Shown: piece by piece, positions 52,907 to 60,979 of the stretch
Layout: each line of letters opens with the position of its first letter
Position numbering within the stretch: the stretch's first letter is position 1
NCBI GenBank assembly: GCA_963790095.1
Contig: CAWBNO010000034.1
Span: 62,001-126,000 of the forward strand
Reading direction: 5' to 3'
DNA: 64,000 nt
DNA from: JAAXQD01 sp963790095
Lineage (GTDB): Bacteria; Desulfobacterota; Desulfobacteria; Desulfobacterales; UBA11574
Translations under genes and position numbers: made by a program
The notes under the pieces: model-generated
What the model was told of the DNA's origin: nothing
Database searches by the model: none
What the model saw: the letters and a program-made list of their open reading frames with translations, nothing else

Positions 52907-54295
52907 TCATTTAATTTTCAGGCCGATTCGAAACCGTTCCTTGCCGTCCTTACTCTTTGAAATGGTGGAAAGAAAAACAACATTTTCAAAGAGAGGCGAT
53001 TCTTCAAGCAATGAGATCAACTCGGATGCAGATTGAGCGAAACCGTTGAGCTGTATTTCCTTTTTTGAAAAATTGAGATCTTGGACATACGCACTCTCGG
53101 GAATCCTTTCACTCAATTCTTTCAATATATTCAGCATCGGCACCGAATTTTGCCGGAGTCTGTTCAATTGATCGATTCTGCCTTCAATGGCTGCTATATC
53201 AGTTTGTAGTTTTTCCACCTTTTGTACTGCCGATGTCAAACTTTTTATTTCATTGTTCAGACGATTCAAGTCGATTCTTTCTCGAATAATGCAACTGGAG
53301 CCCCATGCAAGCCCGGATAAAACCACAAGAACGGATAAAACAAGCATCAGATAATAGCCCGTTTTACTAGGTTTTTTCCTGAGTTCGTACGGCAAAAGGT
53401 TTATTTGCATAGTCCCTTTATTCAAGCCTTTTAGCGCAAGTCCGAAGGCCGAAGCCAGGTCATCGGAAGGCAGGCCGGTAAAAAGCGTATTTAGGAAAAA
53501 TGGGTCGAGTCCTGTTTCTGTTTTCAGTTGTTTTAGACGTTCTTCAGACAAATCAGACAAACCGGTACCGCAAAGTGCCAGTTTTACGGTGCCGGCGTTA
53601 TTCTCGAACATCCCTTTAAAAATATCGGTTTCCCTTTTGACAATGTTGTTAAAACCGGACCCATCTTCCGATGCCGGTATGGATTTGGAATAATTCAGAT
53701 AGGAATTCCTTATGAAACCGATTTCCAGGATATTGTTGCTGCCGTGGACAAATATAAGGGGCGCCCTGTCTTTTGAATCCAGTCGATATATCAGAAAATC
53801 GGACAGACCCATGGACGTAACTTCAATTCCGGAAATGCCGCCTTTTATCTGATTTCTCAACTCAAGATAAGGATTGAGATCCTTCTTTTTAATAACCGAT
53901 AGAAGGACCCTGATGAAATTATGGGTCTTGTCTTCCTCGATAATCTGGCAATCGTAGTAAATATCGTTCAATGCAAGGGGAATATATTTCTCCATCTCGT
54001 ATTTTAAGGTGGATCGCAGGTTTTCCCTGGCTGCGAGGGGCAGTTTAATGTCTCGAAGTATGGTCAATTCATCGGGAATTCCGAGGAATATATCACACGA
54101 ATCGACATGATGTTTCGTCATAAAATCGCCGACAAACTCGCTGACGATGTCAAGTCTCTCTTTGATGGGTTTGCTGATTTCCAGGGAACATGTTGAATGT
54201 GCTGACAGATGTATCCCTTTAAAGGAAGTTTTCAGATATACAATTGATACACGATCTTTCCGAATATCTATTCCAAGACTGTTTTGGAAAAGCAA
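52907..54295 (-). CDS. gspL: Type II secretion GspL-like protein (PilM + PilN-like fusion)
   Basis: A 462-residue protein in two parts. Residues 1 to about 300 are an actin-fold domain like PilM/GspL cytoplasmic parts (LGIDIRKDRVSIVYLKTSF, SLGIPDELTILRDIKLPL-type FLGIPDELTILRDIKLPLAA). From about 305 comes QINLLPYELRKKPS, one membrane segment (GYYLMLVLSVLVVLSGLAWG), a coiled coil (LNNEIKSLTSAVQKVEKLQ) and a PilN-like periplasmic domain (VQDLNFSKKEIQLNGFAQSA). It would hold the GspE ATPase and the platform. The fused PilM-PilN arrangement is the common GspL architecture. Confidence 0.87.
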   Translation of the reverse strand: MLFQNSLGIDIRKDRVSIVYLKTSFKGIHLSAHSTCSLEISKPIKERLDIVSEFVGDFMTKHHVDSCDIFLGIPDELTILRDIKLPLAARENLRSTLKYEMEKYIPLALNDIYYDCQIIEEDKTHNFIRVLLSVIKKKDLNPYLELRNQIKGGISGIEVTSMGLSDFLIYRLDSKDRAPLIFVHGSNNILEIGFIRNSYLNYSKSIPASEDGSGFNNIVKRETDIFKGMFENNAGTVKLALCGTGLSDLSEERLKQLKTETGLDPFFLNTLFTGLPSDDLASAFGLALKGLNKGTMQINLLPYELRKKPSKTGYYLMLVLSVLVVLSGLAWGSSCIIRERIDLNRLNNEIKSLTSAVQKVEKLQTDIAAIEGRIDQLNRLRQNSVPMLNILKELSERIPESAYVQDLNFSKKEIQLNGFAQSASELISLLEESPLFENVVFLSTISKSKDGKERFRIGLKIK

Positions 54296-54313
54296 AATAT
54301 ACCTCCAGAAACA

Positions 54314-55316
54314 CTATTCTATCCTGTCGATCCATCGCAGGATATTATACCGTTTTTCCTTTTTAGGATCTATCTTTACAAGAACCTGTATCCCGCATTT
54401 TACACGACTTCCCTGTATCGATCCCATGGATTTAATCGTATAATAGGGAACCGTCTCCAAGGTTATGAAGGGAGTAAGGGCTTGATATACTTCCTCGCCA
54501 AGGATAGAGAACAAATCGGCCGTTGACGTTACATCTTTTTCCTTCCGGTATTCCATGAAGCTCTGTACCAGGTCATCCGTCATTCCGGGAAATGAAAGTA
54601 ACAGTTGTGACGGTGCTGAATTTATGTTCACCCTGCTTTGGATTTTTTTTGTGTTGATACCTTTTTCCCCGGATGGCGTGTCCGGGTAAACCGTAATCAT
54701 ATCTTTAAGCCCGCCGTAAAAGATTTCCGAAGTAACGCCCCTTACCAGCATCAATTCCTCAATCGAATCGAAATCGCCGTTTTTACATGGATATGGGTTT
54801 GGAAGTGAAAGATAGTATTCTTTTTCCGCACCATTGATGCGATGGAAGATCGTCTTCATCCCGCCAATCCAGGATGGAATCAACGATAACATCTTTTTCC
54901 GTGTCTTCAAGATCAAATCGACCCAGCATCACTTTTAATAAGGCCGGGTCGGCGCGGTTAAGATTAATCTTTCCGTATTCGTTTTCGATCTGAACTTCAA
55001 ACTGACCTCCGGCATAAGATATCGGGGGAATCTCAACATTGATACGCCATCTGATTTTGTCATTTGCCTGGGTTTCCTGATCCTCGTCGGTGGTGATAAA
55101 TGGTTTTCCGCCGTTTTTGATCAATTCTATAACAGCGCTGTTCAGCCCGGCTTCAGCAATGTAATACGACTCGGTCATTTCCTTAAAGTTTCGAGTAATA
55201 TTCACTTCAGTGCGCATGGCATGACAAAACTCACCCACAATTACCGATAACAGTACGAGCACCCACAACACGAGAAAAAGCGCAATACCACTTTTATTTT
55301 TTAGATGCTCAAACAT
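54314..55316 (-). pseudogene. gspK: Type II secretion minor pseudopilin GspK, interrupted by one frameshift
   Basis: Two overlapping frames form one GspK protein of about 333 residues. The N-terminal one has the pseudopilin segment SGIALFLVLWVLVLLSVIVG, INLNRADPALLKVML, and SILDWRDEDDLPS, and the C-terminal one has HRINGAEKEYYLSLPNPYPC, SIEELMLVRGVTSEIF and VNINSAPSQLLLSFPGM. Removing one base near 54844 (one C in TTCC of the coding strand) joins them as DWRDEDDLHRINGAE, as in other GspK proteins. GspK caps the pseudopilus tip and starts with the gspH-J group. Sequencing error and loss of function cannot be told apart. Confidence 0.87.
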
Positions 55317-55979
55317 TTAGGTGTCTTCTTTCGGAATAATGCGTACGATCACCGTTATGGGCGCAGTTTTTTCGTCTTTCTTCAGGATTATCTTCACCGC
55401 CGGCGGCACCCCTGAATCATTCTTCGGGTTCCAAGTCTCTTGCCATTCATACGCTTTCTCCTCTCCCGGCTGTTTCAAATATTCAAAAGAAACGTTCCGG
55501 GCATCTGGAATTAGCGCATGAAAATCATTGTCATCCAGATTTTCAGGGTTAAATTCTTTGTCCATGAATACAATATTTCTTTCGAAAAACACCAGGCTTT
55601 CTTTCTGGTCTTCTTTTTCTTTGACAACGTATTTTACGTACACGCTGCCAAACTCATTCCCCGGATCCAGGGAAAGCATGGAAAGAAACTCGAGTGATTT
55701 AGCGTCTCCTTTCAAAAAAAAAGACTGAGAATCTATGGTTATTTTTTTTAAAACAATGGAGGACAACTGCTGTTTGATAAGGCCCAATACAATACGGCTC
55801 CTCTGGTTCGAATCAATATCCTTTTCACCTTTTTCCCAGGCCCGGACACCCACCCGAAAAGCGCCCAGAATAATAACGAGAATGATCGAAAGGATCGTCA
55901 GCGATATGAGAAGTTCCACCAGCGTGAACCCAGTGCGACCTTTGCAGGCAGCCCCTGTTTGCCCGATTTCTGCACCCAT
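55317..55979 (-). CDS. gspJ: Type II secretion minor pseudopilin GspJ
   Basis: A 220-residue prepilin-like protein with the type IV pilin cleavage motif GRTGFTLVELLISLTILS (cut after Gly, N-methylation after processing by PilD). The body has beta-rich segments and EYLKQPGEEKAYEWQETWNP plus a C-terminal IILKKDEKTAPITVIVRI. It belongs to the minor pseudopilin complex H-I-J-K. It starts directly after the gspI stop and its stop is directly followed by the gspK start (TAAATG). Confidence 0.9.
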   Translation of the reverse strand: MGAEIGQTGAACKGRTGFTLVELLISLTILSIILVIILGAFRVGVRAWEKGEKDIDSNQRSRIVLGLIKQQLSSIVLKKITIDSQSFFLKGDAKSLEFLSMLSLDPGNEFGSVYVKYVVKEKEDQKESLVFFERNIVFMDKEFNPENLDDNDFHALIPDARNVSFEYLKQPGEEKAYEWQETWNPKNDSGVPPAVKIILKKDEKTAPITVIVRIIPKEDT

Positions 55980-56429
55980 TTAACTTTTTTCTTCTATCTT
56001 TTTTGCAATTTTGATTGTACTGATTTTAAAATGTTTTTTTTTGTTTCCGTAAAACCAGTTTATATTAACATCAATGTTAAAACTATCAACAATCGGACTC
56101 CTTTTATCTTCTTCATCAGGTTCAATGTATTGAACATCGACGCTCCACTTATAGCCGTCGTCGAATTCACCTTCTAGGACTTCATCCGTCATTTCGTCGT
56201 GAAGCAGAATTTCATCCATTTTTTCTCTTGCATGGAATATCGCCCGGGTATAGTCACCGGAAAGCCTGCTTGATTTCAGCCCGCCGGAGAAAAGCTGGAG
56301 GATGACGACAATGGAAATGGCCAGTATCATAACAGCAACCAGTATTTCCATCAGCGTAAATCCACGCTGGTTTACAGCAAATTTCCTTTCTACAAAACTC
56401 ATATTTTTCATCTTAAAATTATCCGGCAT
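55980..56429 (-). CDS. gspI: Type II secretion minor pseudopilin GspI
   Basis: A 149-residue pseudopilin with QRGFTLMEILVAVMILAISI, a positive leader and a typical GspI globular part (LFSGGLKSSRLSGDYTRAI, AREKMDEILLHDEMTDEVL). GspI starts the minor pseudopilin complex at the tip. The leader before the cleavage Gly is longer than usual, so the true start could be the second Met (MKNMSFVERK). Followed directly by gspJ, with a repeat-rich spacer upstream toward gspH. Confidence 0.88.
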   Translation of the reverse strand: MPDNFKMKNMSFVERKFAVNQRGFTLMEILVAVMILAISIVVILQLFSGGLKSSRLSGDYTRAIFHAREKMDEILLHDEMTDEVLEGEFDDGYKWSVDVQYIEPDEEDKRSPIVDSFNIDVNINWFYGNKKKHFKISTIKIAKKIEEKS

Positions 56430-56489
56430 CCAGAAACCTGGTTCGGTTGAGCCGGTTGGCCGGTTAACCCCGTTAAGCCCGTGAACAAT

Positions 56490-56573
56490 AAACCCATACA
56501 GTACCCAGCATCCAGCAACCAGTACCCAGCATCAAGTATCCAGCATCCAGTACCCAGCATCAAACATCATTTA
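56490..56573. repeat. Degenerate short repeats inside the gsp operon (gspI-gspH spacer)
   Basis: About 85 bp of CCAGCATCCAG, CAGTACCCAGCATC and CAAGTATCCAG words repeated in varied order between the gspI start and the gspH stop, overlapping the last few codons of gspH. Same character as the spacers at 32444 and 59004. No coding potential. Confidence 0.75.
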
Positions 56574-57159
56574 TTGTTACCGATGCGGTGATAAAATCCA
56601 CTGTTATCTGGAATCGTTTTTGCCGTTCATTTCTTAGGGTAATTTTTCCACCGGTAGAACTGCCGTTGGGAAAAAATTCGATGCGAAAGGGACTGGATTC
56701 AACTTCACCGGAAGCGGATTCGATTTTTTCAATCGTTACATCCGTCGGCAACTCATACACAAGGCGTGCTTTGGAAACTCCTTCTTCACCCAAAAGATCC
56801 GGTGATGTTTCATCAAGTTCATCCTGATTGAAAAAAATCAGAAGTCTATGGGCACTGACATCCAATAGTGCGATACATTTTGTGTTCTCCGAAACAGCCT
56901 GTTCTCTGGCATATCTCAAGGATGACGCCAACCGCTTTGCAGTTGTTTGAATGTTCAGGCTGTTCAATGAACCCACCAATTTCGGTGCAACCATGGCGGA
57001 TATAAGCCCGATTATAATAAGAACGACTAAGAGTTCGAGGAGGGTATATCCTGAGACCCTTACAAAACCCCCCTTTTTGCCCAATTTCTGCGTCAGTCTC
57101 AAATTGTAATCCTCGAAATACTCAATGTATTCCTGCCTGCCCCGTGGAATGCGAAGCAT
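56560..57159 (-). CDS. gspH: Type II secretion minor pseudopilin GspH-like
   Basis: A 199-residue pseudopilin with SGYTLLELLVVLIIIGLISA and MVAPKLVGSLNSLNIQTTAK, plus the GspH-type region RYAREQAVSENTKCIALLD and the Arg/Phe-rich end QKRFQITVDFITASVTIND. The leader before the cleavage site is long (about 36 residues), so the start may be internal; the chosen ATG has CAGAGG three bases upstream. GspH joins the minor pseudopilin complex. Confidence 0.85.
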   Translation of the reverse strand: MLRIPRGRQEYIEYFEDYNLRLTQKLGKKGGFVRVSGYTLLELLVVLIIIGLISAMVAPKLVGSLNSLNIQTTAKRLASSLRYAREQAVSENTKCIALLDVSAHRLLIFFNQDELDETSPDLLGEEGVSKARLVYELPTDVTIEKIESASGEVESSPFRIEFFPNGSSTGGKITLRNERQKRFQITVDFITASVTINDV

Positions 57160-57307
57160 ATTCCTCTGGGGTGGTTAAAATTTTCGCCTTCCTTGAACTT
57201 GAACAAAAATGAACATTTTTCAAAGGTCTCATTCTGCGAACCCATTGAAAAATGCCCTCTTTCCGAGTGATTTTTCTATAACTGTTCTCCGGCCGGCGTA
57301 TCCATCT
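57160..57307. repeat. gspG-gspH spacer with an inverted repeat
   Basis: CATTTTTCAAAGG (57214-57226) faces CCCATTGAAAAATG (57241-57254), an imperfect palindrome around a 14-base loop. Adjacent TTGAACTTGAACAAAAATGAAC looks like part of the same repeat. It may act as an mRNA hairpin that raises gspG relative to the minor pseudopilin genes. Confidence 0.5.
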
Positions 57308-57757
57308 TTAACCACCAATGTCTTTCCAGCTGACAATGTCGGTATCTTCTCCATCACCCCCCGGGCTTCCGTCGGCGCCCAGTGATAAAATATCATACTC
57401 CCCATGTTCACCGGGTGACCTGTATTCAAAGGGGTGTCCCCAGGGGTCGAGGGGAAGGTCTTTCGGAAGATAGGGACCATCCCACTCCTCGATGTCTTCG
57501 GGTCTTATTCTCAATGCCTGCAAACCCATATCGGTTGTCGGATATTTGCCCACATCAAGTCGGTATGTATCCAGAGCGGTTTCAAAAAGTGCGATTTGAG
57601 CCTTGGCCGCCTTTTGTTTGGACTTTCCCACTTTTCCAAACATCCTTGGCGCAACCAGGGCCGCCAAAAGACCAATAATGACCATCACGATCAACATCTC
57701 AATGAGTGTAAACCCGTTTTCTTTTTTTTGATTACAATCTTTTTGCTTTTTTTTCAT
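57308..57757 (-). CDS. gspG: Type II secretion major pseudopilin GspG
   Basis: A 149-residue pseudopilin with KENGFTLIEMLIVMVIIGLL (cleavage after Gly), GKSKQKAAKAQIALFETALD, the DVGKYPTTDMGLQAL region and a C-terminal segment (LPLDPWGHPFEYRSPGEHG and YDILSLGADGSPGG) that in GspG binds calcium. It is the major subunit of the pseudopilus. The start is supported by AAGGAAGGGAC upstream. Highly typical sequence throughout. Confidence 0.95.
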   Translation of the reverse strand: MKKKQKDCNQKKENGFTLIEMLIVMVIIGLLAALVAPRMFGKVGKSKQKAAKAQIALFETALDTYRLDVGKYPTTDMGLQALRIRPEDIEEWDGPYLPKDLPLDPWGHPFEYRSPGEHGEYDILSLGADGSPGGDGEDTDIVSWKDIGG

Positions 57758-57773
57758 GCGCTGTCCCTTCCTT

Positions 57774-59003
57774 TTAAAACGGTAGTTCGTTCATGCTGAA
57801 GATGGCCATGAGCATAGAAATAACAATAAACCCGACCACGAGTCCCATAACAAGAATCATGGCAGGTTCCAAAAAACTGATTAATCGTTTTACCGTGTTT
57901 TTTAACACTTTTTCATAATTCTCCGCAACCCTTATCAGCATCTCCTCAAGCCGGCCGGTCTCTTCTCCGACGGTAATCATCTGTATGGCCAGAGAGGGAA
58001 ATATTCCTGTATCATCCAAAGGTTTTGAAAGCCTCTCCCCCTCTTTGACCCTTCCATGGACTTGCTTCAAAGATATCGCCATTACTTTATTGCCGACAAT
58101 ATCTTTCGTCAGGTCAAGCGCTTTGAGAATGGGAACTCCGCTCCTTATCAAGGTCCCCAACGTCCTAGCGAATCGTGCCACTTCAATTTTTCTCACGAGT
58201 TTTCCCAAAACCGGAAGATTCAATTTATAGCGATCAAGGATTAAACTGCCCGAAACCGTATTTTTAAACCGATTCAACAGTAAATAGATAAGCACGATCA
58301 CGCCAAGGATGCCCCACCAGAACGACCGTAAAAAATCGCTGGATCCAAGCAGAATGCGGGTGGAAAGTGGCATGGCATGGCCTAGGCCTGAAAATATAAT
58401 TGAAAATTTTGGTATCACAAAAGTCATGAGAATGATGATTGAAATCCCGCCGACAAAAACCAGAAAAATAGGATATACCAAAGCAGATTTGATGTAATCT
58501 CTAAGATCCTGGGTTGTTTCTAAAAAAATTCCCAATCGTTTTAAAACATCTTCTAGCACACCGCCGACTTCACCGGCTTTGACCATATTCACATAAAAAT
58601 TAGAAAATACTTTGGGATATTTGGCCAGTGCATCGGAAAGATATCCCCCACCCTGGACAATTTTCAAGATATCCCGGATGCTTTTTTTGAATCTTTCCTT
58701 TTCTGTCACATCGATTAAAATAGAAAGCGCCCGATCAACCGGCAAACCTGCTTCCAGCAGACTGGAAAGATCCTGGGTAAACAGCATGACATCTTTGTTG
58801 GAAATACGTTTGAAAATAGAAAAGACATAATCTGAAACATCGATCCCGAGCGCCTTGGATTTTTTCCCGGTAGGTATAATCCTGATGGGGATGTATCCCA
58901 TGGCCTGAATTTTGGCCGCCACCGCCATTTCATCCGGAGCCTCCAGGGTGGCTCTCATAATCTTTCCTGACGGATCTGTTGCTTTATAGGAATATAAGGT
59001 CAT
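57774..59003 (-). CDS. gspF: Type II secretion inner-membrane platform protein GspF
   Basis: A 409-residue protein with two GspF/PilC domains, each with the FTQDLSSLLEAGLPVDRAL and FARTLGTLIRSGVPILKAL pattern, and three membrane segments (IFLVFVGGISIIILMTFVI and near 215-240 and 375-400). The C-terminal end has NTVKRLISFLEPAMILVMGL. It is the platform protein that works with GspE to add pseudopilin subunits. Complete and undisrupted. Confidence 0.95.
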   Translation of the reverse strand: MTLYSYKATDPSGKIMRATLEAPDEMAVAAKIQAMGYIPIRIIPTGKKSKALGIDVSDYVFSIFKRISNKDVMLFTQDLSSLLEAGLPVDRALSILIDVTEKERFKKSIRDILKIVQGGGYLSDALAKYPKVFSNFYVNMVKAGEVGGVLEDVLKRLGIFLETTQDLRDYIKSALVYPIFLVFVGGISIIILMTFVIPKFSIIFSGLGHAMPLSTRILLGSSDFLRSFWWGILGVIVLIYLLLNRFKNTVSGSLILDRYKLNLPVLGKLVRKIEVARFARTLGTLIRSGVPILKALDLTKDIVGNKVMAISLKQVHGRVKEGERLSKPLDDTGIFPSLAIQMITVGEETGRLEEMLIRVAENYEKVLKNTVKRLISFLEPAMILVMGLVVGFIVISMLMAIFSMNELPF

Positions 59004-59172
59004 TTCTGGATGCTGGATGCTGGGTTCTGGATGCTGGTTTCTGGATTCTCAGTCCTCGTCACTCGTTACTTGCCACTGGATGCCGAATACTGGTCTCTGG
59101 GTAACCGTTACTGGTCATTCGTTACTTGTCACTCGTCACTATTCACTCATCACTCGTCACTGGTTTCAGGTC
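59004..59172. repeat. Degenerate repeats in the gspE-gspF spacer
   Basis: About 170 bp composed of loosely repeated words: TGGATGCTGG, TCTGGATGC, TCGTCACTCG, TTACTTGTCACTCGTCACT. It is followed by part of the long palindromic element (59173-59234). Like the gspI-gspH spacer it interrupts an operon usually tightly packed. Confidence 0.8.
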
Positions 59173-59234
59173 GTGCATCGAATGATTGCGAAATGCAGCA
59201 CAACACGGAAGTTTGGGCTTTTTACGAAACCGTC
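59173..59234. repeat. Partial copy of the long palindromic element (copy C) at the gspE stop
   Basis: This 62 bp segment matches the right half of the element at 29348-29472 (AATGATTGCGAAATGCAGC, GCTTTTTACGAAACCGTC). The left half is missing and is replaced by short repeats. The element's terminal TGACGGTTTCG supplies the gspE stop codon TGA, so the insertion borders or cut into the end of the coding region. Confidence 0.75.
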
Positions 59235-60753
59235 AAATTTCAAGTGTAACACGAAGGACTTCGGATATGGTGGTGATCCCTTCTTTGACTTTACGCCAGC
59301 CATCCTGCCTTAAGGTCGTTACCCCCTTTTGGTTGGCCACTTTTTTAATTGTTTCGGTGTTCGACCGATGAACAATCTCTCTTCTGATGTCATCATCAAC
59401 CGAAAGATATTCGAAAATGGCCATTCTGCCCTTGAAGCCGGTATGGCGGCATTCCTCACACCCTTCTCCCTTATAAAATCGAGCCCCTGCCATTTCTTCG
59501 GGGCTCAATTTCATAGGTTTTAGAAGTCTTTCTTCAGGTTCTGTTTCTTTCTTACATCCGTTGCAGATGACCCGAACAAGCCTCTGGGCCAAAACTCCCA
59601 GCAGGGTGGAACTGAGAAGAAAATTTTCAACACCCATATCGAGAAGTCGGGTAATGGCACCGGCCGCATCGTTGGTATGAAGGGTGCTGAAAAGCAGATG
59701 GCCTGTGAGGGCCGACTGAATTGCGATTTCAGCGGTTTCTTTATCTCTGATTTCACCCACAAGGATAATATCCGGGTCTTGTCGAACGATGGAGCGAAGA
59801 CCGTTGGCGAATCCCATGCCGATCTTTGGATTCACCTGTATCTGGTTGACCCCTCTCAACTGGTATTCAACCGGATCTTCCAGAGTAATAATTTTATTTT
59901 CAGAAGAATTAATTCTCGACAAGGTCGCGTAAAGCGTGGATGTTTTTCCACTGCCGGTGGGACCGGTAACAAGAATCATACCGTAGGGTTGCGAAATCAG
60001 TGCAATATATTGAGATAAAATGTCATCGGGGAAGCCCAGTTTCCCGAAGTCGAAAACAAGCCTTTCCCTGTCAAGAATACGCATGACAAGACTCTCTCCA
60101 AAAAGGGTGGGAACTGTTGAAATCCGGAAATCGATCTGTTTGTCTCCAATCTTTAACTTTATTCTGCCATCCTGGGGAAGGCGCCTTTCGGCAATATCCA
60201 GTTTTGACATGATTTTAACCCTTGAAATGATGGCGGCCTGGAGACGATTGGGTGGGGATTCAGCTTCATGAAGGACACCGTCAATGCGATATCTGACTTT
60301 CAGTTCATTTTCAAATGGCTCAAAATGGATATCACTGGCCCTTGCTTCTATGGCATTATAAATCAGCCGATTGACAAGACGGATAATGGGTGCCTCGGAA
60401 GCGAGATCTCTCAAATAATCGGTATCATCGGGATCAAAGGAAGATATTTCCTCTACATCCTTATCAGCCTCTTCGATAATCATTTCTATGGACTGGCTCC
60501 CCGATCCGTATAATCGGTCAATGGTATCGAGGATGTCCTCCGCTTTTCCTTTGCAGGTCTCGATGGTTAACCCGTAAGACAGTTTCAAGGTGTCCACAAT
60601 ATAGAAATCCGTCAGATCGGCCATTGCAATCATCAGAGTATTATCATTTAAACCCAGAGGAACAAACATAGACTGCTTCATAAATTTCACAGACAGGTTA
60701 TCCAGAATAACCGGTTCATTGGGATATTCTGCGTATGATATTGTGCTCATCAT
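59233..60753 (-). CDS. gspE: Type II secretion assembly ATPase GspE
   Basis: A roughly 506-residue ATPase with an N-terminal MshEN-like domain, Walker A GPTGSGKTSTLYATL, Asp box ITLEDPVEYQL, Walker B VGEIRDKETAEIA, His box HLLFSTLHTNDAAGAI and a four-Cys metal motif (CNGC, then CEEC). It powers pseudopilus assembly. Two adjacent Met codons are possible starts (60751-60753 used here), behind AAAGGATGA. It leads the E-F-G-H-I-J-K-L-M-C-D order. The stop lies inside the palindromic repeat, so the last residues may be new. Confidence 0.95.
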   Translation of the reverse strand: MMSTISYAEYPNEPVILDNLSVKFMKQSMFVPLGLNDNTLMIAMADLTDFYIVDTLKLSYGLTIETCKGKAEDILDTIDRLYGSGSQSIEMIIEEADKDVEEISSFDPDDTDYLRDLASEAPIIRLVNRLIYNAIEARASDIHFEPFENELKVRYRIDGVLHEAESPPNRLQAAIISRVKIMSKLDIAERRLPQDGRIKLKIGDKQIDFRISTVPTLFGESLVMRILDRERLVFDFGKLGFPDDILSQYIALISQPYGMILVTGPTGSGKTSTLYATLSRINSSENKIITLEDPVEYQLRGVNQIQVNPKIGMGFANGLRSIVRQDPDIILVGEIRDKETAEIAIQSALTGHLLFSTLHTNDAAGAITRLLDMGVENFLLSSTLLGVLAQRLVRVICNGCKKETEPEERLLKPMKLSPEEMAGARFYKGEGCEECRHTGFKGRMAIFEYLSVDDDIRREIVHRSNTETIKKVANQKGVTTLRQDGWRKVKEGITTISEVLRVTLEI

Positions 60754-60840
60754 ATCATCCTTTTGCCGATTTACCATCGACTCTCAAATCTAACAAAATA
60801 CTTTCAACAATTTAATTGAAAAGTTATACTTCCATTTTTT

Positions 60841-60905
60841 GACGGTTTCGTAAAAAGTCTTTTTTGAGCGACATCGAGCAAAATCAGACTTTTTACGAGT
60901 TCATC
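60841..60905. repeat. Short palindromic dispersed element, copy D (gspE-fcl spacer)
   Basis: Reverse copy of the element at 3881-3943: the minus strand reads TGAACTCGTAAAAAGTCT, GCTCGATGTCGCTCA and ACGAAACCGTC, about five differences over 63 bases by eye. It sits between the gspE start and the fcl stop and could act as a transcription end between the two units. Confidence 0.85.
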
Positions 60906-60979
60906 AATTTTCACTTTAGACTCACATTTGCATGAGTCTCAGCACTTATTGAGAATTTACGCCAAATGACGAAACGTAT

